DNA from: an uncultured Clostridia bacterium
GTDB taxonomy: Bacteria > Bacillota > Clostridia > UBA1381 > UMGS1253
NCBI GenBank assembly: GCA_934456295.1
Contig: CAKSHB010000059.1
Location: 1 to 7,782 of the forward strand
Direction: 5' to 3'
DNA: 7,782 nucleotides
Shown here: positions 1-6,834 of the stretch, piece after piece
Numbering within the stretch: position 1 is the first letter of the stretch
Layout of the letters: each line of letters begins with the position of its first letter
The notes under the pieces: generated by a model
Database searches by the model: none
What the model was told of the DNA's origin: nothing
The model's input: only the letters and a program-made list of their open reading frames with translations
Translations under genes and position numbers: made by a program

Positions 1-1017
1 TCGATCTGTTCTGAGCTCTGCCGTCAGATTGCAAATATTTCGACGAAAACACTGTATGTGCTTGACATATACGAAAATAATGCATATGACTTGCAGAATG
101 AGCTGAAGATGTCGATGCCGTCGCTCGATTTGCGTGTAATTATAGCGAGCGTGAGAGATGTTGACAGACTGGAGAACATATTTGAAAATATTCACCCCGA
201 TATTATATTCCATGCCGCCGCACATAAGCATGTGCCGCTAATGGAGAATAACTCGTCGGAGGCGATAAAGAATAACGTTATCGGCACGAAAAATGTTGCG
301 ATGTGTGCACATAAATACGGAGTAAGGCGCTTTGTTCTTATATCTACCGATAAGGCGGTTAATCCGACAAATGTTATGGGCGCAACGAAGCGCGTTGCGG
401 AGATGATAATACAGTCGCTTGATAAAATAAGCAAAACCGAGTTTGTTGCGGTGCGTTTCGGAAATGTGCTTGGCTCAAACGGCTCGGTTGTACCGCTGTT
501 TAAACGCCAGATTGAGAACGGCGGTCCTGTGACGCTTACAGATAAGCGTATCACAAGATTTTTTATGACGATACCCGAGGCGGCACAGCTTGTGCTTGAG
601 GCGGCATCATACGCACATGGCGGAGAGATTTTTGTGCTTGATATGGGCAAGCCGGTGAAAATATACGATTTGGCGGTAAATATGATACGCCTGTCGGGAC
701 ATGAGCCCGATGTTGATATAAAAATCGAAACGATCGGACTTCGTGAGGGCGAAAAGCTCTATGAAGAGGTTCTTCTGGAGGAAGAGGGCATAGGGCAGAC
801 GTGCAATGAGAAGATTTTTGTGGCAAAGCCGATGATTTTTGACTGGCATGAGCTGAATGAAAAAATTGACAGATTGTATGCGGCAGCGCTAAAATATGAT
901 GACAGGCGGATAATCGAGGAAATCAAAAATACGGTTCCGACATATCATGAGCCGAGCTGCGGCGGCTGTGACAGCGTGCATGAAGCACAGGAAAACTCAC
1001 CTGCGGCGGTGAGCTGA
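1..1017 (+). CDS. Polysaccharide biosynthesis protein, UDP-sugar 4,6-dehydratase of the WbpM/PglF/CapD type (5' partial)
   Basis: The reading frame is open from base 1, so this is the C-terminal 338 residues of a longer protein. Full-length membrane forms of the family are about 600 residues, with N-terminal transmembrane helices. The GTG at 58 lies inside the conserved core (VLDIYENNAYD) and is not the start. Visible short-chain dehydrogenase features, numbered from base 1, are the end of the nucleotide-binding loop (SICSELCRQ, residues 1-9), AAAHKHVPLME near 72-82, the STDKA block at 115-119, and MGATK at 126-130. In the last block Met replaces the usual catalytic Tyr, the Ser-Met-Lys arrangement known from WbpM. 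RFGNVLGSNGSVVP and LREGEKLYEE follow. The family converts UDP-GlcNAc to a 4-keto-6-deoxy sugar for surface glycans. The third glycine of the binding loop is Cys here. The gene ends with TGA TAA in tandem, and the tail carries a CGGC motif. Whether it is dedicated to the SLH genes downstream is unknown. Confidence 0.93.
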   Translation, partial: SICSELCRQIANISTKTLYVLDIYENNAYDLQNELKMSMPSLDLRVIIASVRDVDRLENIFENIHPDIIFHAAAHKHVPLMENNSSEAIKNNVIGTKNVAMCAHKYGVRRFVLISTDKAVNPTNVMGATKRVAEMIIQSLDKISKTEFVAVRFGNVLGSNGSVVPLFKRQIENGGPVTLTDKRITRFFMTIPEAAQLVLEAASYAHGGEIFVLDMGKPVKIYDLAVNMIRLSGHEPDVDIKIETIGLREGEKLYEEVLLEEEGIGQTCNEKIFVAKPMIFDWHELNEKIDRLYAAALKYDDRRIIEEIKNTVPTYHEPSCGGCDSVHEAQENSPAAVS

Positions 1018-1020
1018 TAA

Positions 1021-1037
1021 ATCGGTTTAAAACCGAT
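1021..1037 (+). terminator. Perfect inverted repeat just after the dehydratase stop; weak terminator candidate
   Basis: ATCGGTTT and AAACCGAT form an 8-bp perfect inverted repeat around a single base, directly after the tandem stops. No clear T-tract follows (AACGCAATTTC). It is therefore a poor intrinsic terminator as it stands, and could instead be an operator or a 3'-end stabilising hairpin. Confidence 0.3.
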
Positions 1038-1078
1038 AACGCAATTTCTTTGTGTGAAAAGGATATGAATGAAACGCA

Positions 1079-1105
1079 TTGGCAGTTTATTCATATTTAT
1101 ATAAA
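1079..1105 (+). promoter_or_regulatory. Candidate sigma-A promoter for the first SLH gene
   Basis: TTGGCA (1079-1084) matches the -35 consensus in five of six bases. TATAAA (1100-1105) matches the -10 consensus in five of six. The 15-bp spacer is shorter than ideal. Transcription would begin near 1112, about 33 bases before the ATG. The surroundings are very AT-rich, so chance matches are likely. Confidence 0.35.
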
Positions 1106-1115
1106 AATTTTATTA
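1101..1115 (+). repeat. 15-bp AT-rich motif, copy 1, upstream of the first SLH gene
   Basis: The string ATAAAAATTTTATTA occurs here and again at 6793-6807. Here 29 bases separate it from the start codon at 1145, against 27 bases for the other copy. The palindromic octamer TTATATAA partly overlaps it on both sides (1097-1104 and 1113-1120). The role is unknown: it could be a regulator site, a bent A-tract or a 5' UTR element. Confidence 0.5.
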
Positions 1116-1144
1116 TATAAAACCTGTTTGGGAGGTCGGTAAAA

Positions 1145-2905
1145 ATGAACAAAAAGTTTGTTTCGGTGGTTTTGAGCATAATACTCGCCCTGAACTGCTG
1201 TGCTTTCAGCGTATTTGCTGATGACAGCATAAGCGTAAGTGCGGACGGTGCGCTCGAACTCATGAACAGTATGTGCGACTATCTTGAAGCACAGACAAAA
1301 AATGACAGAATAAGTCTGTTCCACCTTGTACATTCGTATATGTCAACAGATGCGGGCGTTGATTATATGATAAGCCTGGTTGATGACCGTACCGATGTCG
1401 GCGGAAACGCTCTGGTGAACGGATACATAGATTCGTTCGGCGTAACTGATGAGAAAAAGGCACAGCTCAAGTTTTTCCTTGAGTTTGCAAAGAGTATTCC
1501 TACTGCAACGAGAGTTGAGGCATACAGGATACTTGACGACAGAGAGGAATATACAGGCGCGCTTACTGCCGAGCAGGAGCAGGCTCTTAACGATGTTTAT
1601 GGCGCATTCATAGACACGGATTTGGCAAACATGCTTGCAAATGACCATGGGCTTAACAAAAAAGTCATATTTAATTTCCTTATCACAATGTGCAGAGAAA
1701 TTGTTGTTACCGATTCGGCAAGCGATGCAAACGATTTTGATTTGTATTCTATAGACCCGATTTTTGCGTCGAGAATTGTAAATGTGTTTGGCGGCATGTC
1801 AACGCTTAACGGCACATCATGGACCACGGGCGCCGACTTTATGAACATACTCATAAATACGCTTAATTCGTCACCGACATTTACCGATGCGCTTAATGCT
1901 TCGGCAAAAATGCTGCTCGGACGCGATGATGTTGCGCTTTATATTACACGTCCGCAGGAGCCGACAAAAATAGAAATCAGCACAGACGATGAACTCGTAC
2001 ATCCCGAGCTTACGCCTATTACATTTACGGCGGAGGTTAGTCCGGCAGGCGCAAATGAAAACCTTATTGAGTGGTATGTAAACGGCGTAAAGCAGAATGT
2101 TACGGGTAAAACGTTTACATTTACACCGCCGGCATACGGTGATTATAAGATACATGCGTCGGTAAAGAATGACGCCGGCGAAACGATAGTATCTGAATTT
2201 AAGGCTGTATATCAGGGAACGATAATTGTTCCGACGCCTACACCCACACCTGTTCCCACAAGAAGACCGGGCAGCGGTTCGGGCGGCGCTGTGATAAATC
2301 CGACGGCGAACCCGACAGAGGAGCTTCCGCAAATTCCGGCACCCGAAAGTGTTGCAGAAAGCTCATATCCCGATGCGCAGGGGCACTGGGCAAAGGATTA
2401 CATCGAGGCGGTAAGCAAGGCGGGAATTCTCAAAGGCTATGAGGACGGAAATATAAGGCCCGACTTTGGAGTAACAAGAGAAGAGATGGCAGTTCTTCTT
2501 TCGAGATTGCTTAATGTTGAGGATAGACCTGTTTCAGGCATGATAGCATATGATGATAATGCCGACATACAGGAGTATGCAAATAAAGCTGTATATATTC
2601 TAAGCGACATGAAGGTATATATCGGTTATGACGACAATACATTCAGACCGCAGAATGTGCTGACACGTGAGGAGATAATGCTTGTGTTCAGCCGCATACT
2701 TGCAAAGATTGATTCAAAGGAACTTACCTTTAAAGATGACGCCGACATCTCACTGTGGGCATATGACGCTGTACAGCAGCTGTGCGCATACGGCATTGTT
2801 GACGGATATCCCGACGGAACCGTAAAACCGGGCGCAGATGTTACAAGAGCTGAGGCTGCGGTTATGATTTACAAGCTTTTGTACAGAACGGGAAAGCTTA
2901 ACTAA
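1145..2905 (+). CDS. Secreted surface protein with helical N-terminal region, Ig-like domain and three C-terminal SLH domains
   Basis: This 586-residue protein begins at ATG 1145, with GGGAGG at 1130-1135 and 9 bases between. It starts with a Sec signal peptide (MNKK, then a hydrophobic stretch) likely cut after SVFA near residue 25; no good lipobox is visible. Residues about 28-270 are a probably helical region I do not recognise, with partial similarity to the next gene's product. Residues about 273-358 look like an Ig/PKD-type beta-sandwich (FTAEVSPAG, EWYVNG, YGDYKIHASVKND). Residues 359-405 are a Pro/Thr linker (PTPTPTPVPT). Three SLH domains follow near 406-465, 466-527 and 528-586, with signature motifs TREE, TREE and TRAE. 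SLH triplets are known to bind secondary cell-wall polymers, so the protein is probably anchored non-covalently with its N-terminal part exposed. No enzyme motif is seen. The next gene lies 38 bases downstream and is probably co-transcribed. Confidence 0.92.
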   Translation: MNKKFVSVVLSIILALNCCAFSVFADDSISVSADGALELMNSMCDYLEAQTKNDRISLFHLVHSYMSTDAGVDYMISLVDDRTDVGGNALVNGYIDSFGVTDEKKAQLKFFLEFAKSIPTATRVEAYRILDDREEYTGALTAEQEQALNDVYGAFIDTDLANMLANDHGLNKKVIFNFLITMCREIVVTDSASDANDFDLYSIDPIFASRIVNVFGGMSTLNGTSWTTGADFMNILINTLNSSPTFTDALNASAKMLLGRDDVALYITRPQEPTKIEISTDDELVHPELTPITFTAEVSPAGANENLIEWYVNGVKQNVTGKTFTFTPPAYGDYKIHASVKNDAGETIVSEFKAVYQGTIIVPTPTPTPVPTRRPGSGSGGAVINPTANPTEELPQIPAPESVAESSYPDAQGHWAKDYIEAVSKAGILKGYEDGNIRPDFGVTREEMAVLLSRLLNVEDRPVSGMIAYDDNADIQEYANKAVYILSDMKVYIGYDDNTFRPQNVLTREEIMLVFSRILAKIDSKELTFKDDADISLWAYDAVQQLCAYGIVDGYPDGTVKPGADVTRAEAAVMIYKLLYRTGKLN

Positions 2906-2943
2906 AACTGAAAAAAGGCTGATTTGTTGAGAGGTATTTTGCT

Positions 2944-4575
2944 ATGAGAAAAAAGGCAACGGCAATTTTATTAATACTTACAATGACAGCTACACTCTTC
3001 GGCGGTACATTATGTGCCGCCGAAGTTTCCCATAAGGAAATTCAGCAGGCTGTCACGGCGGCATCTTCCATGTCTGCCGCGGATAGAAAATCGATAACGG
3101 ACGCACTTATACCGCTTTTGATTACAAATACGGGCTTGGACGCTCTCGGATACTATATAAACGCATATGACCCGTCATCAAACCGTATCTTTGATGTTGC
3201 TGTCGGGAAAATACTGGCGTTTACGGATAAAGAAACTGCGCTTTCGATGCTCGGATATCTGCGCTGCATTGATGAGAGCATAAGAGAGGATTACCTCATG
3301 GGTTTCAAAAAACGCACCGAGCTGAAGCTGTCAGAAAATGCACAAAGTGCGATGGAGGAGCTTATGCAGCGGCAGTTTGCGTCGTATGACGGGCTTGAAA
3401 AGCTGTGCACGGAGGACTTGATAACGCCGGGCGTAGCAGCAAGAATGCTTGAAAGTGTATACAAGATGAACGGCTCACAGCCGATATTGACTGACGGAAA
3501 CGGCGGATTTGGCGTATATGTTGTTTCAAACGAGCTGCGCGCAACGATTGCGAAGGCGAATGAGGCAGGGGCAGATGTTGACGCCGACGAGTTTGCGTCA
3601 GGTATTGTGCAGCTTTTGAATGATGGTTTTTCTGCAAAAGAGCGTCAAAATCTGAAAACAGCGCTTGGAGAAATCGGCATATATAAGAAAAACCCGGAAA
3701 ATCCGTCACAGGGTGCGGGCGGAGCGATTGCAACGCCGGCGCCGGCAAATGATGACGGACAGCGCCGTGTGGGATATGAGATTTTAGAGTCTGACACGGA
3801 AGCAGGGTATGATATTCTGGATATATCTATATATGAAGGAAATAAAAAAGCGGAAAATCAGGCTTTTGATAAACCGCAGACTGTGGCAATAAAAGTTTCG
3901 TCAGAAGCGGCAATGCTTTATAGAATAACCGATGGCGGACTTGAGGCAGTAAAATATACCTCATATGATAACGGCGAGCTGAAATGCAGAATTGACGCGT
4001 CGGGAAAATATGCACTTCGCATAATAGCGCCGTATTTTCATGACATTGACGGCTGGGGAGCAAACTATATCGAGGCGCTGTACAACCGCGGCGTTATAAA
4101 CGGAAAAGGCGATAATATGTTTGCACCCGACGATTTTATCACAAGGGAAGAATTTGTAAAACTTGTGGTTGAAACAGCGGGGGTTGCGCTTGGCGGAGAT
4201 GAAAGCGGCTACTCGGACGTAATTTCGGGTCAGTGGTATGAAAAATATATAGTTGCGGCAAGTGAAAACGGAATTGCAAATGGTATTGGTGACGGAAAAT
4301 TCGGTGTCGGCGAGCTTATAACAAGACAGGATATGTCAAAAATGCTCTATAGCCTTCTTGCGCGCGAGGGCATGATTTCAAAGGATATAGCGGAGTTTGA
4401 GTTCAAAGACGCAGCCGAGATTGCGCAGTATGCACGCGAGGCGGTATTCTCACTTGTAAGAGCGGGCATTTTGTCGGGCGATGACAGCGGAAGATTTCTG
4501 CCGCAGAATAACGCTACGCGCCGTGAGGCGGCAAAACTGATTTACATGATGTTGGCGTTATATGTGAACAGATAA
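2944..4575 (+). CDS. Secreted surface protein with helical N-terminal region and three C-terminal SLH domains
   Basis: This 543-residue protein begins at ATG 2944, 9 bases after GAGAGG (2929-2934). A Sec signal peptide (MRKK plus a hydrophobic core) is likely cut near TLCA or CAA, residues 24-26. Residues about 27-250 are probably helical and match no family I recognise, but resemble the preceding protein's N-terminus. A short linker near 250-275 contains ATPAPAN. Residues about 276-362 look like a small beta domain (DISIYEGNKK, PQTVAIKVSS, GKYALRI) of the kind often found just before SLH domains. The SLH domains lie near 363-419, 420-484 and 485-543, with motifs TREE, TRQD and TRRE. The last two depart from the usual TRAE, which might alter polymer binding. 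The gene is probably co-transcribed with its upstream neighbour, and its product is probably wall-bound. The exposed part's function is unknown. Confidence 0.92.
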   Translation: MRKKATAILLILTMTATLFGGTLCAAEVSHKEIQQAVTAASSMSAADRKSITDALIPLLITNTGLDALGYYINAYDPSSNRIFDVAVGKILAFTDKETALSMLGYLRCIDESIREDYLMGFKKRTELKLSENAQSAMEELMQRQFASYDGLEKLCTEDLITPGVAARMLESVYKMNGSQPILTDGNGGFGVYVVSNELRATIAKANEAGADVDADEFASGIVQLLNDGFSAKERQNLKTALGEIGIYKKNPENPSQGAGGAIATPAPANDDGQRRVGYEILESDTEAGYDILDISIYEGNKKAENQAFDKPQTVAIKVSSEAAMLYRITDGGLEAVKYTSYDNGELKCRIDASGKYALRIIAPYFHDIDGWGANYIEALYNRGVINGKGDNMFAPDDFITREEFVKLVVETAGVALGGDESGYSDVISGQWYEKYIVAASENGIANGIGDGKFGVGELITRQDMSKMLYSLLAREGMISKDIAEFEFKDAAEIAQYAREAVFSLVRAGILSGDDSGRFLPQNNATRREAAKLIYMMLALYVNR

Positions 4576-4681
4576 AAGTGACCGATTATACGTAAATTTG
4601 TGATTTGGAAGAATAATACACCTCTGAGAAAGACCCGTACACATTGCGCAGAAATAAACTAAAAAAGCTTGCGGTTGGCTA

Positions 4682-4710
4682 TTGACACAGCGAATGTCAA
4701 ATGATAATAT
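4682..4710 (+). promoter_or_regulatory. Sigma-A promoter with an overlapping operator-like dyad, upstream of the beta-rich secreted protein gene
   Basis: A consensus -35 TTGACA lies at 4682-4687. The -10 is either GATAAT (4703-4708, 15-bp spacer) or TAATAT (4705-4710, 17-bp spacer). TTGACA also forms a perfect dyad with TGTCAA at 4695-4700, seven bases apart, so a dimeric regulator bound there would cover the -35 and spacer. The predicted transcript starts near 4715, giving a leader of about 30 bases. Confidence 0.6.
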
Positions 4711-4733
4711 GAGTTTATACATAATTATTATTT

Positions 4734-4739
4734 GGAGGG
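4734..4739 (+). promoter_or_regulatory. Ribosome binding site that fixes the start at 4748
   Basis: GGAGGG lies 8 bases before ATG 4748. That ATG opens a normal signal peptide (MKKN). The frame also runs upstream to a TTG at 4682, but that TTG is part of the -35 box and has no ribosome binding site. Confidence 0.85.
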
Positions 4740-4747
4740 ATTTTACC

Positions 4748-6469
4748 ATGAAAAAGAACATAGTGTTTATGCGCACCGCGGCGATATTGTGTGTGGTTGC
4801 ACTGCTGCTGCCGATGTGTGTTGCCGGTGCGGCAGGAAACGAAATTACGCTGACGTCTGCCGCTGCCGGAGAAGAAAGTCTTTCGGAAAATGAGGCAGAC
4901 GCAGAAATAATAGCGTCAGGCTCGGTTATAAATGTTTCGGGTACATGTTCGGTTTTTGGCTCTGAGGTTACGTTTGCGGTTATGCCGCTCGGAAGCGATG
5001 AGCCTATAATAGGAATAGGGCAGACTGCAAGCAGCGAAAATGACGGTTCGTTCAGTTATGCGTTGAAGCTTCCGGCAAGCATGGAGGCCGGCACGTATGT
5101 TCTGAAAACAGGTGCAGAACAGGCGGCGGAGCCTGTATACAGATATTTTAAAACTGTTGTCGGGCTTGAGAAGTCGATTGTTCTGACAAGTGAGTCGGAT
5201 TCGATAAAAACGATAGGCGGCACACTTACCGTTTCGGCGCAGATTTTGAACGAAACTTCGGGTGATACAATTATCTGGAGTGTTGTATCGGGCGATGATG
5301 TTGTAAGCATAAGCGACGGCGGAATTGTTACAGCATTGAAAAACGGCACGGCAGTTATAAGGGCAACGCTTTCGCCGAATGATGAAGTGTATGCTGAAAA
5401 AACAATCACGGTAAGCGCGGCTGCTGTGAGAAATATTTCGCTTTCGGTCACGATTACGGGTGACGGTACAATCAACAGCACGGGCGCGTATACGGGAACT
5501 ATTGTAAGTGAGCATAGCGCTTCATATACGGAGGGTTCACAGTTTACGTTTGAAGCTGTTGCAGGAACGAACGGAAATTTTGTGCACTGGGTGGATGAAC
5601 GCTCAAACAGAATATTGTCGAAGGAACAAACACTTTTGATACAGCCGGGAACAGATATAAGACTGAATGCTGTGTTTGTATCAGATAACGAAACGCCATA
5701 CGTAATGTTTGTTGAGAGAAATAACCGCATCAGACTCAAAAGTTCGGCAGATTCGGAAATAACTGTGCCGGATGACCCGTATGCGATGGGGTATATATTT
5801 AAAAACTGGGCGAAGAACGGGAAAGAACAACAGATAAGCGCCGGTCAAAAAATCCCTGCAAACACATATAATGAAAATGTGATATTTAATGCGAAACACG
5901 AAAAAAGTCCCGAAAAATACAATGTTACGATTTCAGGCGCAAATGAGATTGCCGATGGAACGTATGAGTATCTCTATGATGCCAAAATTACCGTAACGCC
6001 TGCAAAGGCGCCTGCGGGGAAAAAGTTTACCTGTTGGAAAAAGGACGGCAAAACAGTAAGCTACATCGAAAATTATACTTTCTATGTTGCGGCATACAAC
6101 ACAAGCGTGGAGGCCGTTTATGAGGCAGAGGATACACCTGTGGCAAGGACCGTCGTGCTTACAATGCATGAGCCGATACCGCTTGCGGAAAGCGGCAAGA
6201 TAGCATTTTTTGCCGAGAGATATTTGCCGGAGCAATATACAATGCTCGAAACGGGAATAATTCTGAAAAAAGCTGCATCGGAAGAGCTTACGCTCGATAA
6301 TGCGGACTATAAAGCTGTTTCGACGAGAAATACAGCAAACGGACAGTATACCGTCAGAAAAGCGGGTGTTATACAGGGTGAGCAGTGGTCGGCAAGAGCA
6401 TACCTCATATACAAAGACGGCGAAAATGTAATAACCGTATACAGCAGTACGGTTGTCGGCGAATTATAA
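4748..6469 (+). CDS. Secreted multi-domain beta-rich protein: Ig-like, Big_2-like and divergent InlB B-type repeats
   Basis: This 573-residue protein has a Sec signal peptide (MKKN, hydrophobic core) probably cut after VAGA at residue 28. Residues about 55-136 resemble a bacterial Ig-like sandwich (GSFSYALKLP, AGTYVLKTG). Residues about 143-224 resemble a Big_2 domain (IIWSVVSGDD, GGIVTALKNGTAVIRATL). Three segments near 230-310, 316-385 and 389-460 look like divergent InlB B-type repeats; each holds a Trp pattern such as FVHWVDE, FKNWAKNG or FTCWKKDG and ends in a beta strand. The last 105 residues or so form a separate module ending in SARAYLIYKDGENVITVYS, which I recall at the C-terminus of other clostridial surface proteins. 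No SLH, LPXTG or dockerin motif is seen, so how it stays on the cell, if it does, is unclear. No catalytic motif is visible; an adhesive or structural role is inferred. It has its own promoter. Confidence 0.9.
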   Translation: MKKNIVFMRTAAILCVVALLLPMCVAGAAGNEITLTSAAAGEESLSENEADAEIIASGSVINVSGTCSVFGSEVTFAVMPLGSDEPIIGIGQTASSENDGSFSYALKLPASMEAGTYVLKTGAEQAAEPVYRYFKTVVGLEKSIVLTSESDSIKTIGGTLTVSAQILNETSGDTIIWSVVSGDDVVSISDGGIVTALKNGTAVIRATLSPNDEVYAEKTITVSAAAVRNISLSVTITGDGTINSTGAYTGTIVSEHSASYTEGSQFTFEAVAGTNGNFVHWVDERSNRILSKEQTLLIQPGTDIRLNAVFVSDNETPYVMFVERNNRIRLKSSADSEITVPDDPYAMGYIFKNWAKNGKEQQISAGQKIPANTYNENVIFNAKHEKSPEKYNVTISGANEIADGTYEYLYDAKITVTPAKAPAGKKFTCWKKDGKTVSYIENYTFYVAAYNTSVEAVYEAEDTPVARTVVLTMHEPIPLAESGKIAFFAERYLPEQYTMLETGIILKKAASEELTLDNADYKAVSTRNTANGQYTVRKAGVIQGEQWSARAYLIYKDGENVITVYSSTVVGEL

Positions 6470-6497
6470 AGCGCTTTTGGCGATGTTGTAAAATAAA

Positions 6498-6550
6498 TTT
6501 TAAAAAATCTTTAAAAAAGTATTGACATTGCTTTTTGAAAGTGGTATCAT
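6498..6550 (+). promoter_or_regulatory. Strong promoter with A-tract UP element and extended -10, driving the small peptide gene
   Basis: The -35 TTGACA lies at 6522-6527, followed by exactly 17 bp and the -10 TATCAT at 6545-6550. The TGG before the -10 (6542-6544) makes an extended TGN -10. Immediately upstream are two six-A tracts (6502-6507 and 6513-6518), 11 bp apart and so in helical phase, preceded by a T/A-rich stretch. This fits an UP element at about -38 to -59. The start of transcription would be near 6557, about 29 bases before the ATG at 6586. Confidence 0.85.
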
Positions 6551-6585
6551 ATGGTTAAGCGTTTGGGAAGGGAGTGTGTTTTATA

Positions 6586-6681
6586 ATGAAAAAAATCTAT
6601 GAAAAACCCGTAGCTGACGAAGTTATTTTTGACACTCAGAACATATTGGAAACCAGCGGTATTGAGCAGGACGAAATCTAA
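6586..6681 (+). CDS. Small acidic peptide of 31 residues, unknown function
   Basis: The ORF begins MKKIYEKP and ends in IEQDEI, with LETSG before that end, and stops at three TAA codons in a row (6679-6687). An AAGGGAG ribosome binding site lies at 6568-6574, 11 bases before the ATG. There is no signal peptide or membrane segment. It has eight acidic residues against three lysines. The pattern of a short MKK-x-Y-E-K-P start, a hydrophobic/acidic middle and a TSG motif matches, from memory, many very short hypothetical proteins of gut Firmicutes whose role is unknown. The gene sits alone under a strong promoter and before a hairpin, so it is likely well expressed. Possible roles are a peptide signal, a precursor of a modified peptide, or a leader peptide controlling the SLH gene downstream. 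No modification enzyme or transporter gene is in the window. Confidence 0.72.
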   Translation: MKKIYEKPVADEVIFDTQNILETSGIEQDEI

Positions 6682-6714
6682 TAATAACCGCATATAACTG
6701 AAAATGGGATTATG

Positions 6715-6746
6715 ACAGGCAGACGGCATATTTACCGTTTGCCTGT
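6715..6746 (+). terminator. Strong stem-loop after the small peptide gene; terminator or partial terminator
   Basis: ACAGGCAGACGG (6715-6726) pairs with CCGTTTGCCTGT (6735-6746) to give a 12-bp stem with one G-U pair and an 8-base loop. Only a few Ts follow (TGTTTAAC), so termination may be incomplete. That would let some transcripts from the strong promoter at 6522 read into the SLH gene at 6835. It may also stabilise the 3' end of the small mRNA. Confidence 0.6.
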
Positions 6747-6761
6747 TTAACTCTGAAAAGC

Positions 6762-6782
6762 AATTTGCCCGGAAAGCAAATT
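6762..6782 (+). other. Small inverted repeat in the leader of the last SLH gene
   Basis: AATTTGC (6762-6768) and GCAAATT (6776-6782) are a perfect 7-bp inverted repeat with a 7-base loop. No T-tract follows, so it is not a terminator. It could be an RNA hairpin or an operator. No clear promoter was found between 6682 and 6834. Confidence 0.3.
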
Positions 6783-6792
6783 AAATTAAAAG

Positions 6793-6807
6793 ATAAAAAT
6801 TTTATTA
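6793..6807 (+). repeat. 15-bp AT-rich motif, copy 2, upstream of the last SLH gene
   Basis: This is an exact copy of ATAAAAATTTTATTA at 1101-1115. It ends 27 bases before the ATG at 6835. The bases on either side differ between the copies apart from general AT richness. Confidence 0.5.
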
Positions 6808-6834
6808 AAAAACTTTGAAAAGGATGTGGAAAGC

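Noticed and set aside
58..60. GTG as the start of the dehydratase gene
   Set aside because: The frame is open to base 1 and the upstream residues (ELCRQIA) are part of the conserved nucleotide-binding region, so the gene is simply cut by the window edge.
1145..1220. Lipoprotein signal at the Cys pair (ALNCCAF) of the first SLH protein
   Set aside because: The residues before the Cys do not form a lipobox, and a better signal peptidase I site (VFA) lies just after.
4624..4636. CTGAGA followed by ACCC, recalling part of a TPP riboswitch
   Set aside because: The other conserved parts (the 5' GGGG-type stem and the CCTGATC region) are missing, and the gene downstream has no link to thiamine.
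4682..4747. A 22-residue longer start (TTG 4682) for the beta-rich secreted protein
   Set aside because: The TTG is part of a consensus -35 box and has no ribosome binding site. ATG 4748 has GGAGGG at good spacing and opens a normal signal peptide.
4916..5739. Long antisense open frames opposite the beta-rich protein gene (up to 227 codons)
   Set aside because: They lie opposite a clearly coding gene with signal peptide and recognisable domains, lack convincing starts, and have compositions expected of shadow frames.
6551..6586. A 11-codon ORF starting at ATG 6551 and overlapping the small peptide start (TAATG)
   Set aside because: It begins at or before the predicted transcription start near 6557 and has no ribosome binding site.
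6586..6681. Lasso-peptide leader (YxxPxL...G...T) in the small peptide
   Set aside because: Only Y-x-x-P matches. The Leu, Gly and Thr positions do not, and no cyclase, protease or RRE gene is in the window.
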